Part shown: one piece after another, positions 8,995 to 18,333 of the stretch
How positions within the stretch are numbered: position 1 is the stretch's first letter
Layout: each line of letters starts with the position of its first letter
Source of the DNA: CAYIYO01 sp964367715
Lineage (GTDB): Bacteria; Chlamydiota; Chlamydiia; Chlamydiales; Criblamydiaceae
DNA: 57,486 nt
Reading direction: 5' to 3'
NCBI GenBank assembly: GCA_964367715.1
Contig: CAYIYO010000005.1
Span: forward strand, 1-57,486
Translations under genes and position numbers: made by a program
The notes under the pieces: generated by a model
What the model was told of the DNA's origin: nothing
Seen by the model: the letters and a program-made list of their open reading frames with translations, nothing else
Database searches by the model: none

Positions 8995-9119
8995 TAAAAA
9001 ACTTTGCTGCAGCGGCAAGTCAAGTACAACATATGTCCAACTCTAAGGACTTGTCATCGCAATTCATAAGCCGTTGGGGAAAGATTTGGGATGGAGGAGG
9101 TGGTTTGGAGTGGTGAGTA

Positions 9120-9518
9120 TTAGCGGTTGCGGCGAATATTTTCCCAGATGTGGTAATTTCTAAGAGCAGTTTCATAATTAGGTTCATCTTTCCAATTTCT
9201 TGATTGGTATTGGAAAATTTCATTCGCAAGAATGTTCATATGATTTTGTACGTTCTCTAATACCTGGTTTTGGATATTTTTCTTTATCGTCTCAGGACCG
9301 TGACTCTGATATTCCACAATTATATGTGTGACTTTGTGTTGAAATTTTGCATGGCCCCCGCTATCTTTTTTTTCCCATCCTGCTGTCTTTTTAAAAGACG
9401 AATCTAATTCACTTCTTTTGACGCGATAGTCTTCAGTACGTAGATCTATTAATAGCGGAATTAACTGTTGCCTGCCATTTTGGTAAGAGACCATTAAATC
9501 GTTTTGTGTAATTGACAT
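9120..9518 (-). CDS. Small protein with HicA-toxin-like segment
   Basis: This 132-residue hypothetical protein has a good ribosome site (AAGGA six bases before the ATG). Residues about 40-90 (FKKTAGWEKKDSGGHAKF, then a beta-rich stretch ending KKNIQNQVLENV) resemble the HicA mRNA-interferase fold: helix, GW, charged turn, G-G/S-H catalytic-type histidine followed by K-F, then a Lys-rich helix. No HicB antitoxin partner is seen beside it. The N-terminal 35 residues and the tail after 95 are not part of that family. It sits between two repeat elements at the edge of the accessory block. The HicA link is my inference by eye and is weak. Confidence 0.5.
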   Translation of the reverse strand: MSITQNDLMVSYQNGRQQLIPLLIDLRTEDYRVKRSELDSSFKKTAGWEKKDSGGHAKFQHKVTHIIVEYQSHGPETIKKNIQNQVLENVQNHMNILANEIFQYQSRNWKDEPNYETALRNYHIWENIRRNR

Positions 9519-9556
9519 TTGTTTTCCTTTTTTAATTGGTAGGCATCAAATCTAAG

Positions 9557-9720
9557 TATACCGCTCGTGATTCAAAATTTGGTTTTTCGGCTGCGTCAAA
9601 GCCCCGCGGTTGGCACATCGTAAGTGGGTTCATATTGTTAATATTGACCCACTTACGATGTGCCAACCGCGGGAGCTTTCACGCGGCCCAAAAATCAAAT
9701 TTTGAACCACGAACGGTATA
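9557..9720. repeat. Full-length 164-bp palindromic element, subfamily B
   Basis: It begins TATACCGCTCGTGATTCAAA and ends in its near-complement up to GAACGGTATA. The core is a perfect 26-pair stem (9604-9629 with 9647-9672) around a 17-base loop containing ATATTGTTAATAT. It is the same length as the two subfamily A copies at 25930 and 29288, and shares CAAAGCCCCG, GGTTCATATT-TTAATATT and GGGAGCTTTCAC with them, while the stem arms differ. It encodes no protein. It lies 38 bases upstream of the HicA-like gene. Confidence 0.92.
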
Positions 9721-9739
9721 AACTCTACAAAAAAAACAA

Positions 9740-10219
9740 CTAAAAATTCAGTTCACGTTTTGTTGATCCATTAGGATTTTTCAGTACAACCTTGCCTTTG
9801 ATGACACCTTGCGTGTATTCCATTGTAGTTTTAGGTTTGCCGTCGGCGTACCAATATTCTTGAAGACCCTCCATTTTTCCATTTTTGTAACGTTGGAGAC
9901 TATAGCGTTGGCCGCTTGCGTAAAACCAGTGGCATTCCCCTTCTCGCTTTCCGTTAACAAACGTAGATTCAATAAGAAGAGAGCCTTCTGGGGAGTAAAA
10001 AGTGGAGAGACCGTGCAGTTGCCCTTGGGAGTAGAAACATTCCATTTTTTTTGTGTCGTTCGGATAAAGGAGAAGGTATTGCCCTTCCCATTGACCATTG
10101 GATGCTTCCAAGTGAATTTCTTTCTCTTTATTTTTAAAATTTTTTATTACCACAACACAGTGACTGACCTTCTGATTGTGGATAGGATTTTGTGGGAGAA
10201 GAAGGGGAGCTTTTTCCAT
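9740..10219 (-). CDS. MORN_2-repeat protein (YwqK-like), detached tail of a MAF-type protein
   Basis: This 159-residue protein is almost entirely MORN_2-type repeats: about five units of the form G-x-x-x-x-Y-x-x-G-x-x-x-x-x-x-Y-x-x-G-K-x-x-G (for example GECHWFYASGQRYSLQRYKNG). It aligns well with the C-terminal repeat tails of the two larger paralogues upstream (12146 and 14760 genes), including the closing KRELNF. The start ATG lies two bases after the stop of the preceding glycosyltransferase-like gene and has AAGGA, so it is cotranscribed and probably translationally linked. It looks like a split-off version of the fused tail. MORN_2 repeats are usually protein- or membrane-interaction modules; no enzymatic motif is seen. 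Confidence 0.8.
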   Translation of the reverse strand: MEKAPLLLPQNPIHNQKVSHCVVVIKNFKNKEKEIHLEASNGQWEGQYLLLYPNDTKKMECFYSQGQLHGLSTFYSPEGSLLIESTFVNGKREGECHWFYASGQRYSLQRYKNGKMEGLQEYWYADGKPKTTMEYTQGVIKGKVVLKNPNGSTKRELNF

Positions 10220-10221
10220 GA

Positions 10222-12120
10222 TTATTCCTTGATGAGAGCTTCGCGTTCGTTGATTGCCGTTTCGAGGAATTGGCAGTTGACCAGGGCGACATTGCGTAAA
10301 AATTCGAGACGTTTATGGTTAATGTCGCAGCGAGCGCGCATTTTTTTCCATTCTGGTTCATTTTCATTCATTTTAAGTTGATGGATTTCTTTATTGAGGA
10401 TGCGACTGTAAACGTGGTTAAAGATATCTAATAAGTATTTATAGGCGATTTCTTCGGAAAGGTCGGATTCTGCTAGTGCGGCGAGACCCGATTGTAGGAT
10501 GGCGGGAAGTGCTTGTTGTGTTTGAATTTTTTCCTTTAATGCGTCTGTGTCTTCTAGAAGCACTTCGATGTGTTCGATCGAATGCTGCATGCTTTTAAGA
10601 AGAGTTTTTGATTTTTCTAGTACTTTTTCATTGGTGATGTGTGGGAAGGCTGAATTGAGGATTTCTCCTTGCACGCGCGTGTTGAGATCGTACTCTTGCG
10701 TAAAGTATTTTTCTGCTGCTTCTTTAAGAGACATATTGACGATGTTGGGCATGCCAATCCCCCCTTCCGTGCTATTGATAACCATAAGCTCTGGGCGTTC
10801 TTTTGCGTAGTCGCCGATCCAATTGGCTTCTGCAATCCATTTCCACAACGTGTAGATTGGTTCTCCGTAGACGTCGAGACGCTTTAGTGCGGATGTGTCG
10901 AAATCGTCGGTCGAGATAATTTTATCAATTTCTACTGAGACATCGTCGACAACGCCTGGAGCGTACGATTGTAAGTTTGTGTAGGCCAGATCGACACCTA
11001 CGAGAATGATCGGGTTGCATCCCATGTGGTAGGCGAGTTCAAGACCAAAGTTGACGACATTATGTCCTTCATCCAGCCATTCGACCTCTTTGACGTCGAG
11101 TTCTTCGTCGAACCAGTCTGCGATGTCGTATCCGCCGGCGCCGGGGATGTAGAGACGAGGTCCGTGAATGAGACGAAAGGCGTCGCTATACATACGATTA
11201 CGGTAGAAGAGAGGCACTTCATAGGCTTTGTTCGAGCTTAGACGGTACTGTTGGGTCGGATTGGGATCGATGCCGATGCCGAAGTGAGGGAGGATGCTAT
11301 GCGAGCTAAGAGCGTTGAGAGAGGATCCTCCACCGAAGATTAGAGCATTGTCGCGGTAGTGGTGCAGTTGGTCGATATTTTTTCCTAAAGAGGGACCTGC
11401 GCCACAGATGATAGCGGGTATTCCTTCAAATTTATTAAAAAGAGTGGATCCTTCCCAGGAGTCGGGGAGCATGAGCATATTTTGGTAAAAATTGCGGAAG
11501 AAGCCAGCGCCATATTTTAGGTATTCTTCGACTAAGGCATTTTTTATTGCGGCGTCGTAGACAACTTTGTGTTTTAGTTCTTCACAGAAACTTGGCTTTG
11601 TTGCTTCATAAGAAGGGAGGATGGCAAATTCCATTTGTGTGAGGACAAAATTCCAATAAAATTCGTCAAATATTTTTTCGTTATCTTCAAGATCATCAAA
11701 TGCGACTAGATGGACTTGTGGATCATTTAGAATTATTGTTCCTCTTTCTGTTTGAAACAGACGATGTAAGAGTGAGAGATCGTCTTCTAAGAAGATGAGG
11801 GCGCGCGACGGCTTTTCGTGTAACCAGGTTTTTGCTGCATCGTAAAAGTATCCGAGACCAACGCCGTAGACATAGATAACGTCGGCGATACGCAGTTCAA
11901 GCTGATGAAATAATTGCGTTGCTTCTTCAAGAGCACCGGTTTGTGCGTGGACAAATTTTTCTGTTCCTTCTCTTTTTAGATTCGGCTCTCCTTTTGTCGT
12001 TTCACAGAATGACCAGGTGCTATCGTCGAGATAAGGAAGGAGAAGTGCTTTTTTAGGGTTGATGCGTGACCAACGGGCAATGTTTTCATGGAAAAGGGCT
12101 TCATTTTGTATTGATCGCAT
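10222..12120 (-). CDS. DUF115 / MAF-type glycosyltransferase-like protein (no MORN tail)
   Basis: This 632-residue protein belongs to the motility-associated factor (MAF/DUF115) family, whose known members transfer nonulosonic acids such as pseudaminic or legionaminic acid to flagellin Ser/Thr. The N-terminal domain has YVYGVGLGYFYDAAKTWL and LIFLEDD near 100-125. The core begins at about residue 233 (GIPAIICGAGPSLGKNI) and includes GGGSSLNAL, FGIGIDPNPTQ, GHNVVNFGL and NPIILVGVDLAYT. I chose the ATG at 12120 (AGG nearby) rather than an upstream in-frame start, which would overlap the previous gene. It is the third of three paralogues; the MORN tail is a separate gene downstream. Confidence 0.85.
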   Translation of the reverse strand: MRSIQNEALFHENIARWSRINPKKALLLPYLDDSTWSFCETTKGEPNLKREGTEKFVHAQTGALEEATQLFHQLELRIADVIYVYGVGLGYFYDAAKTWLHEKPSRALIFLEDDLSLLHRLFQTERGTIILNDPQVHLVAFDDLEDNEKIFDEFYWNFVLTQMEFAILPSYEATKPSFCEELKHKVVYDAAIKNALVEEYLKYGAGFFRNFYQNMLMLPDSWEGSTLFNKFEGIPAIICGAGPSLGKNIDQLHHYRDNALIFGGGSSLNALSSHSILPHFGIGIDPNPTQQYRLSSNKAYEVPLFYRNRMYSDAFRLIHGPRLYIPGAGGYDIADWFDEELDVKEVEWLDEGHNVVNFGLELAYHMGCNPIILVGVDLAYTNLQSYAPGVVDDVSVEIDKIISTDDFDTSALKRLDVYGEPIYTLWKWIAEANWIGDYAKERPELMVINSTEGGIGMPNIVNMSLKEAAEKYFTQEYDLNTRVQGEILNSAFPHITNEKVLEKSKTLLKSMQHSIEHIEVLLEDTDALKEKIQTQQALPAILQSGLAALAESDLSEEIAYKYLLDIFNHVYSRILNKEIHQLKMNENEPEWKKMRARCDINHKRLEFLRNVALVNCQFLETAINEREALIKE

Positions 12121-12145
12121 GTTTACCTGATCCCCTTTATTTTTT

Positions 12146-14767
12146 TTAAGGATACTGATTGGATATGACCACCTTACCATTCGCATCCCAACTTTTTGAT
12201 TCGCCAAACGGTTGACCGTCCTTGTAGTGGGCTTCGAAAATTTTTTGTCCCGACAAGTTCCATCCACATTCGGTTCCGTTGAGAACTCCCTCGATGAAAT
12301 TCAGCTCTCGCTTTTTTTGTCCATTGTAGTGGAAGAGTAGCACTTTTCCGTGAAGCTTTCCATCTTGAAATGGGAGAAGGGATTTGTGATTTCCATTTTC
12401 ATAAAAATATTCTTGGATTCCATCACGCTGACCGTGGCGGTAGCGATGAAGAGCGACGCGATTTCCTTTATTGTCATTCCATCGACTTTTCCCTTCTTTT
12501 TTGCCATTCACAAAAAACGATTCGGAGAGAAGCGTGCCTTCTTGAGTGAAAAATCGTAAAGGACCGTGAAGAGTATTTTTACGGAAGTAGCGTTCGGAAA
12601 AGATAGAACCGTTCGGATAGAGCCAAAGACATTGTCCTTCTTTTTGCTCGTTAGTGGTCAAGAATATTTCCGTGTAGGGAGCCGATGTGGACGCGTTGTT
12701 TAAGTATTTTGAAGGGGGAATTTTTTTATCGACAAAAGTGTCTTCAATATTAATTTTCATTTCTTCATCGATAATTTTTAAAACGCCATCTTGGGTGTAA
12801 TAGAAGGAATCTTTAGAAGAAAAAGGGGGAGATATTGAAGACGATTGCATCACGGCTTGTTCGTTTTCAAAATTCATTAACACGTGTTTAAGGATGATTA
12901 ACTGATCGTTTGCAATTGCTTCGAAGTAGCTGTAGTAGTTGTAGTCAATTTCTAGCTTCTGTATAGGAAGGGAGGAGGTATTAAAAAGTTCGGGGTGGCA
13001 TTTGAGTTGGTGTTGTTTTGAAATGGCGATCGTGTCGATGACATAGTTAAAGTCTTGAAGGAGGTACTGGTAGCCTTCTTCCTCTGCGAGTTCCGTTTCT
13101 AGTAGTGCCTGCATGCCTGAGTAAGGACGCTGTTCAGGGAGCATATGTCCGGACTGACAGTGTTGTAAGAGACGATAATTTTCTTCTTTCAATTTTTTAA
13201 GGATGTCGACACAGCGTGTTAAGGTTGCCATCCACTCCTGAAAAACGACCATTATTTTTTCTGTTGTTACCCATGGTGTGCAAGCGTTTTGTATCGTTGC
13301 GTGGACAAAGTCCTCGGCTTCGATTATTTCATTGAAGTAACTCTCTTCCGCTTCTTTCAAAGAAATTTTTTTAATTCCTTTAATCGTAAGCCCACGATGC
13401 GTGCAGTTGATAAATGTCGTTTGAGGATAAAGAGGAACAAGATCGGAAATCAATTGGGATTCCAGCATCCAATCCATCTTCGTATTGACAGGTTGCCCAT
13501 CGATTCCTTTTCCTACCAAAATCTGCCTTTCGCGGGCATTTAGGGCCTCGTGTTCTGCGGGGTGCTCGGAAGGATGTGCGTTGACTCCGTTTGGATACCG
13601 GTCGTTATTAGTGTAGGAGAGGTCGACTCCAACAAAAAAGATCGGGTTGCATCCCAAATTTGCTGCTAGGCCAAGAGAAAAATTTGTTGTGCTGATACCG
13701 GTGTCGAAGGTCGATTCCGTTGCAATTCCTAGCTTTTCTTCCATCCATTTGGAAAGTTTGAAATTACCAAATCCATTGGTGTAAAGAAGAGGACCGTGTA
13801 GGGCCATGAGAGCGTCGTGGTTGACACGGGGACGATAAAAATAGGGAATTTCGAAGGCAAAATTTGTGCGTAGCCGACTAAATTGAGAGGTTGTGGGATC
13901 GATGGCAGCGCCTAGATGTGGGAAAATTCCATTCCGATTCAACACATTCATTGCGGATCCCGAGGCGAGGATAATGACCTTATCTTGGAGGAGACGGATG
14001 CGTTCGATGTCTTCGGAAAGCGAGGGGCCTGCGCCGACGACAAGAATTGGCAATTGTGAAAATTTTCCGATTGTCAGGGGTGTGAGGGCGGAGCGGTATA
14101 GTTGGGTGATGTTGGCGTAGAAGTTGTAAAAAAGCAAATGCATGTAGGTTGTAAGTTCACCATATTGCATCGATTGGAGAGTGATTCCAAAAAATAATTG
14201 ATTTCGGATTTCCTGACATATTTTTTCTCTTGTAGCGGCGTAGAGAGTGAGGGAAGAGAGGAAGCAAAAGCTTCGGGCGAATCCGCGGATGACCCGGTAG
14301 AGAGCATTTTGAAAAGAGTCTGAAAATTTTTCTTGCGTGCGGGAAAAATATTGGATGATGACTTGGGGATCGTTTAAAAGACGTACGCCATTTTCTGTTT
14401 CAAAGAGACGATGGAGGACTGCAAGATCGTCTTCGATAAAGATTAGAAAGCGACTATTATCCTGATGAAGCCATTTTTTTATCGCATCGTAGTAGTATCC
14501 TAGGCCTACACCATAGATAAAGAGAACCTTATTTTCTTTGATTTCCATTTTATTGAACACTTGGGAGGCCTCTTCCGCAGCACCGTTGAGGGAATGGTAG
14601 TAGAGGAGATTTCCGGAGGCTTCTTGCAAGGAGAGATTTAATTCTCCCCGATGTGTGTGGCAAAAATGATAGCCTTTGAGAGAAACGTCTTTAATGCGTT
14701 GTGCGATGAGAGGATCATATAACGCGTAGCGGTCCAAATTTTTCTCGAGAAGGAGAGAATTACTCAT
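12146..14767 (-). CDS. DUF115 / MAF-type glycosyltransferase-like protein fused to MORN_2 repeats
   Basis: This 873-residue protein is the second of three paralogues. It has the MAF N-terminal region (FIYGVGLGYYYDAIKKWL, IFIEDD), the core from about residue 236 (LPILVVGAGPSLSEDI, then AAIDPTTSQF and NPIFFVGVDLSYTNN), a helical linker of about 150 residues, and MORN_2 repeats from about 690 to the end (GKKEGKSRW, GQRDGIQEYFYENG, GKLHGKVLLFHYNG). The start overlaps the upstream stop by eight bases, as in tightly coupled operons. The fusion of a MAF domain to MORN_2 repeats is unusual. Substrate and acceptor are unknown: no sugar biosynthesis genes and no flagellin are in the window. Confidence 0.85.
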   Translation of the reverse strand: MSNSLLLEKNLDRYALYDPLIAQRIKDVSLKGYHFCHTHRGELNLSLQEASGNLLYYHSLNGAAEEASQVFNKMEIKENKVLFIYGVGLGYYYDAIKKWLHQDNSRFLIFIEDDLAVLHRLFETENGVRLLNDPQVIIQYFSRTQEKFSDSFQNALYRVIRGFARSFCFLSSLTLYAATREKICQEIRNQLFFGITLQSMQYGELTTYMHLLFYNFYANITQLYRSALTPLTIGKFSQLPILVVGAGPSLSEDIERIRLLQDKVIILASGSAMNVLNRNGIFPHLGAAIDPTTSQFSRLRTNFAFEIPYFYRPRVNHDALMALHGPLLYTNGFGNFKLSKWMEEKLGIATESTFDTGISTTNFSLGLAANLGCNPIFFVGVDLSYTNNDRYPNGVNAHPSEHPAEHEALNARERQILVGKGIDGQPVNTKMDWMLESQLISDLVPLYPQTTFINCTHRGLTIKGIKKISLKEAEESYFNEIIEAEDFVHATIQNACTPWVTTEKIMVVFQEWMATLTRCVDILKKLKEENYRLLQHCQSGHMLPEQRPYSGMQALLETELAEEEGYQYLLQDFNYVIDTIAISKQHQLKCHPELFNTSSLPIQKLEIDYNYYSYFEAIANDQLIILKHVLMNFENEQAVMQSSSISPPFSSKDSFYYTQDGVLKIIDEEMKINIEDTFVDKKIPPSKYLNNASTSAPYTEIFLTTNEQKEGQCLWLYPNGSIFSERYFRKNTLHGPLRFFTQEGTLLSESFFVNGKKEGKSRWNDNKGNRVALHRYRHGQRDGIQEYFYENGNHKSLLPFQDGKLHGKVLLFHYNGQKKRELNFIEGVLNGTECGWNLSGQKIFEAHYKDGQPFGESKSWDANGKVVISNQYP

Positions 14768-17723
14768 TGTTGCTCTGTTTGTTCCTTTCTTCGAGAGCGA
14801 TCAGTGTTTTGCAGAGGGCGGTTTGAATGCTAAGGATCCCCTGCTCAATGATGGGACCTGCAATGTTTAGCCGTTCTTGCATCATTGCTTGCATCGAAGG
14901 CGATTTCCATATTGGTTCTTCTGTGGAGTTGCGATCCATCCCCGATTCGATGGATAGTGTTTTACCAATTTTTCTTAATCCACCGATTTGTTGTTTGATG
15001 TCTTCTAGAGCGGAAGAGAAGTCTTCTTCTTTCCCTTTAGAGTTTTTATTTATTTCTGTGAAGAGGACGGGAAGAAGTTGTTCTAATTGCTGATAAATTT
15101 GATCGATGGCGCTGGTGAGTTTATTTGCTTCGTTGACCATCGTATCAAAATAATCTTTACTGCTATTTTGGGTAAGATCGAGAGGAGTTCCTTCATAATC
15201 CCACGCGTTAACGTGCGTGATTTCGCCCTCTTCATCGAACGTGACTTCTTTTAGTAGACGCTCCGTTGTGGGATCCCAATACCGCGTAAGACCAACGGCA
15301 CGGCCATTTTTGTAATTGGCATCGATGATAATTTTTCCGTCTATATTCCATACTTTTTCTTCGCCGTCGATGATTCCTTCTTTAAAATCAATGATCCGTT
15401 TTAGTTGGCCATTGGGATAGTAGAGATGGACTTTTCCATGGTATTTTCCATGCGCGTAATCGATCCGTGTTTTGATGTTTCCGTTACGATAAAAGACCCT
15501 GTATTCTCCTTGAAGATAGTGGTCGCGATAATATTTTATGGAGCAAAGAGTACCGTCTTCAAAATAGGAGACTGAGCGTCCTAGGCGAACCCCTTTATTG
15601 TACCATTCTTCTGCGAGGAGGGATCCAGTTTCTGAAAAGAAGCGGACGGGACCATGTAGGGTCGAGTTGTGGAGAAATTTTTCAATTTTTTTCTTTCCAT
15701 TCGCATAAAAAATGGTGGCTGAAACTGTTCCAGAGTCATCGTAGAGATTAATATTTAGCGCGGGATCAACAATGGTGAGAATATTATGCTCAAAAGAGTA
15801 AGTCGTGTGCGGGAATCCCTCTTGTTTCGGGGAAGTTTTTGTTTGGACCGGAGGAATTTCTTTTTTTATATAGGCGCAGTAATTTTCTTTTGCTGTCGTG
15901 AGCAATTTTTTGTTGATGGTGGCGCCATTTTTTAGAAGATTATAGCGTTCGATATGGATTTCTGCTGTGCGAATTTTTACTGTGTCGTCTTCTTCATAGG
16001 CGCGCAGTTCGAGTTTATCCATTTCTTTTAGGAACATGTTGACGCAGTGGTCATCGAATTGTCTTAAAATGTCTCGATAAGCGACTTCCGCTTTTAATTT
16101 TTCGATGAGAGACGCGAGCAATGGATTTTCTGTTGAGGAGAGTTGCTTTTGATATTCTTTTTTTATTTCTTCGCATAGGGCTTCGCATCGCGTTAGACTA
16201 CTGCTTATTTCTTCGAGAAGATTTTCAATTTGGGTGTTGGTGATATTTTCGGGAACTTTTGCCTTTTGTATTTCCCCGTGAATTGCCACGTCGAGGTCTA
16301 AAGAAGTGGCCATGTATTTTTCTACGGCATCTTTAAGGGTCATGTTGGGAACGCCCGGAAAGCCTAGTCCTCCTTCCGTCGCATTAATCATCGTCATCTC
16401 CGGATGCTCTAAGAGGTAATTGGCATACCATGCGGATTCAATCAGCCATTTCCATAACGTCAATACTGGTTTTCCGTGGATGTCGACACGTGGAATCAAT
16501 TCTTCATCTGTTCCTTTTGTGCGATAGGCCTGTTTGTTGGCGTAGATCGGATGAGGATCGGATAATGTCGAATAGGAGGCATCTTCGCTATAGGCAAGAT
16601 CGACCCCGACAGTAATGATCGGATTGCATCCGAGTGCGTGTGCGATGGCTAGACTGAAGTTGACGACATTATACCCTTCATCAAGATTTTTTGGAGAGAG
16701 CCCAAGATGGCGATCTAACCAATCGGATAATGGATAAGAAAGCCCGCTACTGACGTAGAGATGATCTCCGTGAACGGCTTGAAGGGCAAAGGCGTTGAGG
16801 CGGCGATGATAGAAGTAGGGAATGTCGTAGGCAGTATTGGTGATGAGACGCAAAATTTGATCGCTATTGGGATCGATCCCTACACCAAAGTGCGGATGAA
16901 TGCCTGCATTATTTAATGCATTCATCGCTGTTCCGCCCCCGAAGATAAGGGCTTTATCTTTTAGAGTAGCGAGGAGTTCTATGTTTTTTTTGAGTGAGGG
17001 GCCTGCGCCACAAATAATTGCGGGAACGCCTTTAAATTTTCCTTCCAGAGGACCCGCTAAATAGTCGTGGGGGAGGTCAAAGACGTTATAATAAAAATTA
17101 TTGTAAAATCCGCCTGCAAACTGTGTCATCTCCGTGTTGACGATGTACTGCATGTTCATTAAGTATTCGACAATGTCGTTAAGCTGGACCATTGTTTGAA
17201 TTTTATGCTCGAGGTAGCTGCAGAGCCCTGTTAATTGGTATTTTCCTTGACCGAAGCGACGGGCAAGCATTTGAAACTTTTCTGATCCTTCCCGTAAGTT
17301 TTCGATGAGAAAGATCCATACCTGTGAATCTTGAAGCAGAAGAGTTCCTCGTTCGCATTCGAATAGACGATGAAGCACTTCCGGATCATCCTCGATAAAG
17401 ACCAAGGAGCGTTGTGGATCGGCTTTTAGCCATGAATGCAAGATTTCATATGCATAGCCTAAGCCGACGCCGTAAAAAATCACTGTTTGGACGCCAATAA
17501 GATTTAGTGTGGAGAGCCATTTGAAGAGTTCATCGACGGGATCTTGTTGGGAATGGAGATATGTGATTTTTCCATCGGCTTCACATTTTAAGTTTTGCAT
17601 CCCATTCGACGCCGTGCAAAAGGAGAGGCGTGCACAGGTGAGCTGCTCCAATTTCTCTGCATCTTTTGGAAAAGTGACCGCCCATCGATCGATATTTTTT
17701 TTGAAAACTTCACTATTTTCCAT
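14760..17723 (-). CDS. DUF115 / MAF-type protein with MORN_2 repeats and helical C-terminus
   Basis: This 987-residue protein is the largest of the three paralogues. It has the MAF N-terminal domain (IFYGVGLGYAYEILHSWL, LVFIEDDPEVLHRLF), the core from about residue 229 (GVPAIICGAGPSLKKNI, GGGTAMNAL, FGVGIDPNSDQ, NPIITVGVDLAYS), a helical linker, MORN_2 repeats at about 660-840 (GPVRFF, GEYRVFYRNG, GKVHLYYPNG), and a further helical segment at about 860-987 not found in the others. I chose the ATG at 17723, which has AGGAG six bases upstream, over an in-frame start 24 bases earlier. The helical tail may be an interaction or oligomerisation region. Confidence 0.85.
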   Translation of the reverse strand: MENSEVFKKNIDRWAVTFPKDAEKLEQLTCARLSFCTASNGMQNLKCEADGKITYLHSQQDPVDELFKWLSTLNLIGVQTVIFYGVGLGYAYEILHSWLKADPQRSLVFIEDDPEVLHRLFECERGTLLLQDSQVWIFLIENLREGSEKFQMLARRFGQGKYQLTGLCSYLEHKIQTMVQLNDIVEYLMNMQYIVNTEMTQFAGGFYNNFYYNVFDLPHDYLAGPLEGKFKGVPAIICGAGPSLKKNIELLATLKDKALIFGGGTAMNALNNAGIHPHFGVGIDPNSDQILRLITNTAYDIPYFYHRRLNAFALQAVHGDHLYVSSGLSYPLSDWLDRHLGLSPKNLDEGYNVVNFSLAIAHALGCNPIITVGVDLAYSEDASYSTLSDPHPIYANKQAYRTKGTDEELIPRVDIHGKPVLTLWKWLIESAWYANYLLEHPEMTMINATEGGLGFPGVPNMTLKDAVEKYMATSLDLDVAIHGEIQKAKVPENITNTQIENLLEEISSSLTRCEALCEEIKKEYQKQLSSTENPLLASLIEKLKAEVAYRDILRQFDDHCVNMFLKEMDKLELRAYEEDDTVKIRTAEIHIERYNLLKNGATINKKLLTTAKENYCAYIKKEIPPVQTKTSPKQEGFPHTTYSFEHNILTIVDPALNINLYDDSGTVSATIFYANGKKKIEKFLHNSTLHGPVRFFSETGSLLAEEWYNKGVRLGRSVSYFEDGTLCSIKYYRDHYLQGEYRVFYRNGNIKTRIDYAHGKYHGKVHLYYPNGQLKRIIDFKEGIIDGEEKVWNIDGKIIIDANYKNGRAVGLTRYWDPTTERLLKEVTFDEEGEITHVNAWDYEGTPLDLTQNSSKDYFDTMVNEANKLTSAIDQIYQQLEQLLPVLFTEINKNSKGKEEDFSSALEDIKQQIGGLRKIGKTLSIESGMDRNSTEEPIWKSPSMQAMMQERLNIAGPIIEQGILSIQTALCKTLIALEERNKQSNNE

Positions 17724-17731
17724 TTCGGCTC

Positions 17732-18169
17732 CTAGATAGGCTTCCAATCATCTCCGCCCATTTTCTTAAATTTATTTTTACGTTTTCCTTTTCGAGGAGA
17801 TGTTTTGGATTCTGTTGTTGGCTCTTCGGGAGCACTTTCTTCTTCAGCTGTTTTAAGTTTTCCTTGAAGGGCTTTTACTTCTTCCTTAAATTGTTTGACA
17901 CGTCTCAAGGTTTCACGTTCATCGGGTGTGAGGCCTTCTGGAATTTCTTCTTTTATTTCTTTAATCAATTGGGGGGGGATCCCCGTATTTTTTACTGTTT
18001 CCTTCATCTCTGTAATGAGAGTGTTGACAGATTTTTCCCATGCATCAATTTTTTTTGATAACGCATCATTGAGGGGCATATCAAAAACTTTATCGGAATT
18101 TTCTTCGATTTGTTTTAACACTTTTTTCATTTCGCGCATTGTTTGATCGAATGGATTTTCTTCTGGCAT
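17732..18169 (-). CDS. Small charged coiled-coil protein, first gene of the MAF operon
   Basis: This 145-residue protein has no family I recognise. It is mostly helical and very rich in Glu and Lys, with heptad-like stretches (about 10-60 and 85-110) and a basic C-terminal patch (PRKGKRKNKFKKMGG). No signal peptide or membrane segment. Two ATG codons are adjacent; the second (18169) is better spaced from GAGG in AGAGGTGA. It leads the minus-strand operon with the three MAF-like genes, ending eight bases before the next gene. It could be a chaperone or adaptor for them, but nothing in the sequence proves it. The 160 bases upstream are AT-rich and divergent to the next gene, so promoters for both likely lie there. 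Confidence 0.7.
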   Translation of the reverse strand: MPEENPFDQTMREMKKVLKQIEENSDKVFDMPLNDALSKKIDAWEKSVNTLITEMKETVKNTGIPPQLIKEIKEEIPEGLTPDERETLRRVKQFKEEVKALQGKLKTAEEESAPEEPTTESKTSPRKGKRKNKFKKMGGDDWKPI

Positions 18170-18333
18170 CATTCACCTCTTCTGTATACTTCATACATAT
18201 ATCATTTAAATTTTAATTATGCAATTACTTAGAGTAATAAGATTATTTAATTAAATTAGTTAATATATTAACATAAATTAGTAAATAAAATTTTATTGTT
18301 GATGATTTTTAACATTCTTCATAATATGAGGGA

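Noticed and set aside
9740..10219. YwqK-type toxin-antitoxin antitoxin
   Set aside because: The repeats match that family name, but no toxin partner exists and the protein aligns with the tails of the neighbouring MAF-like genes.
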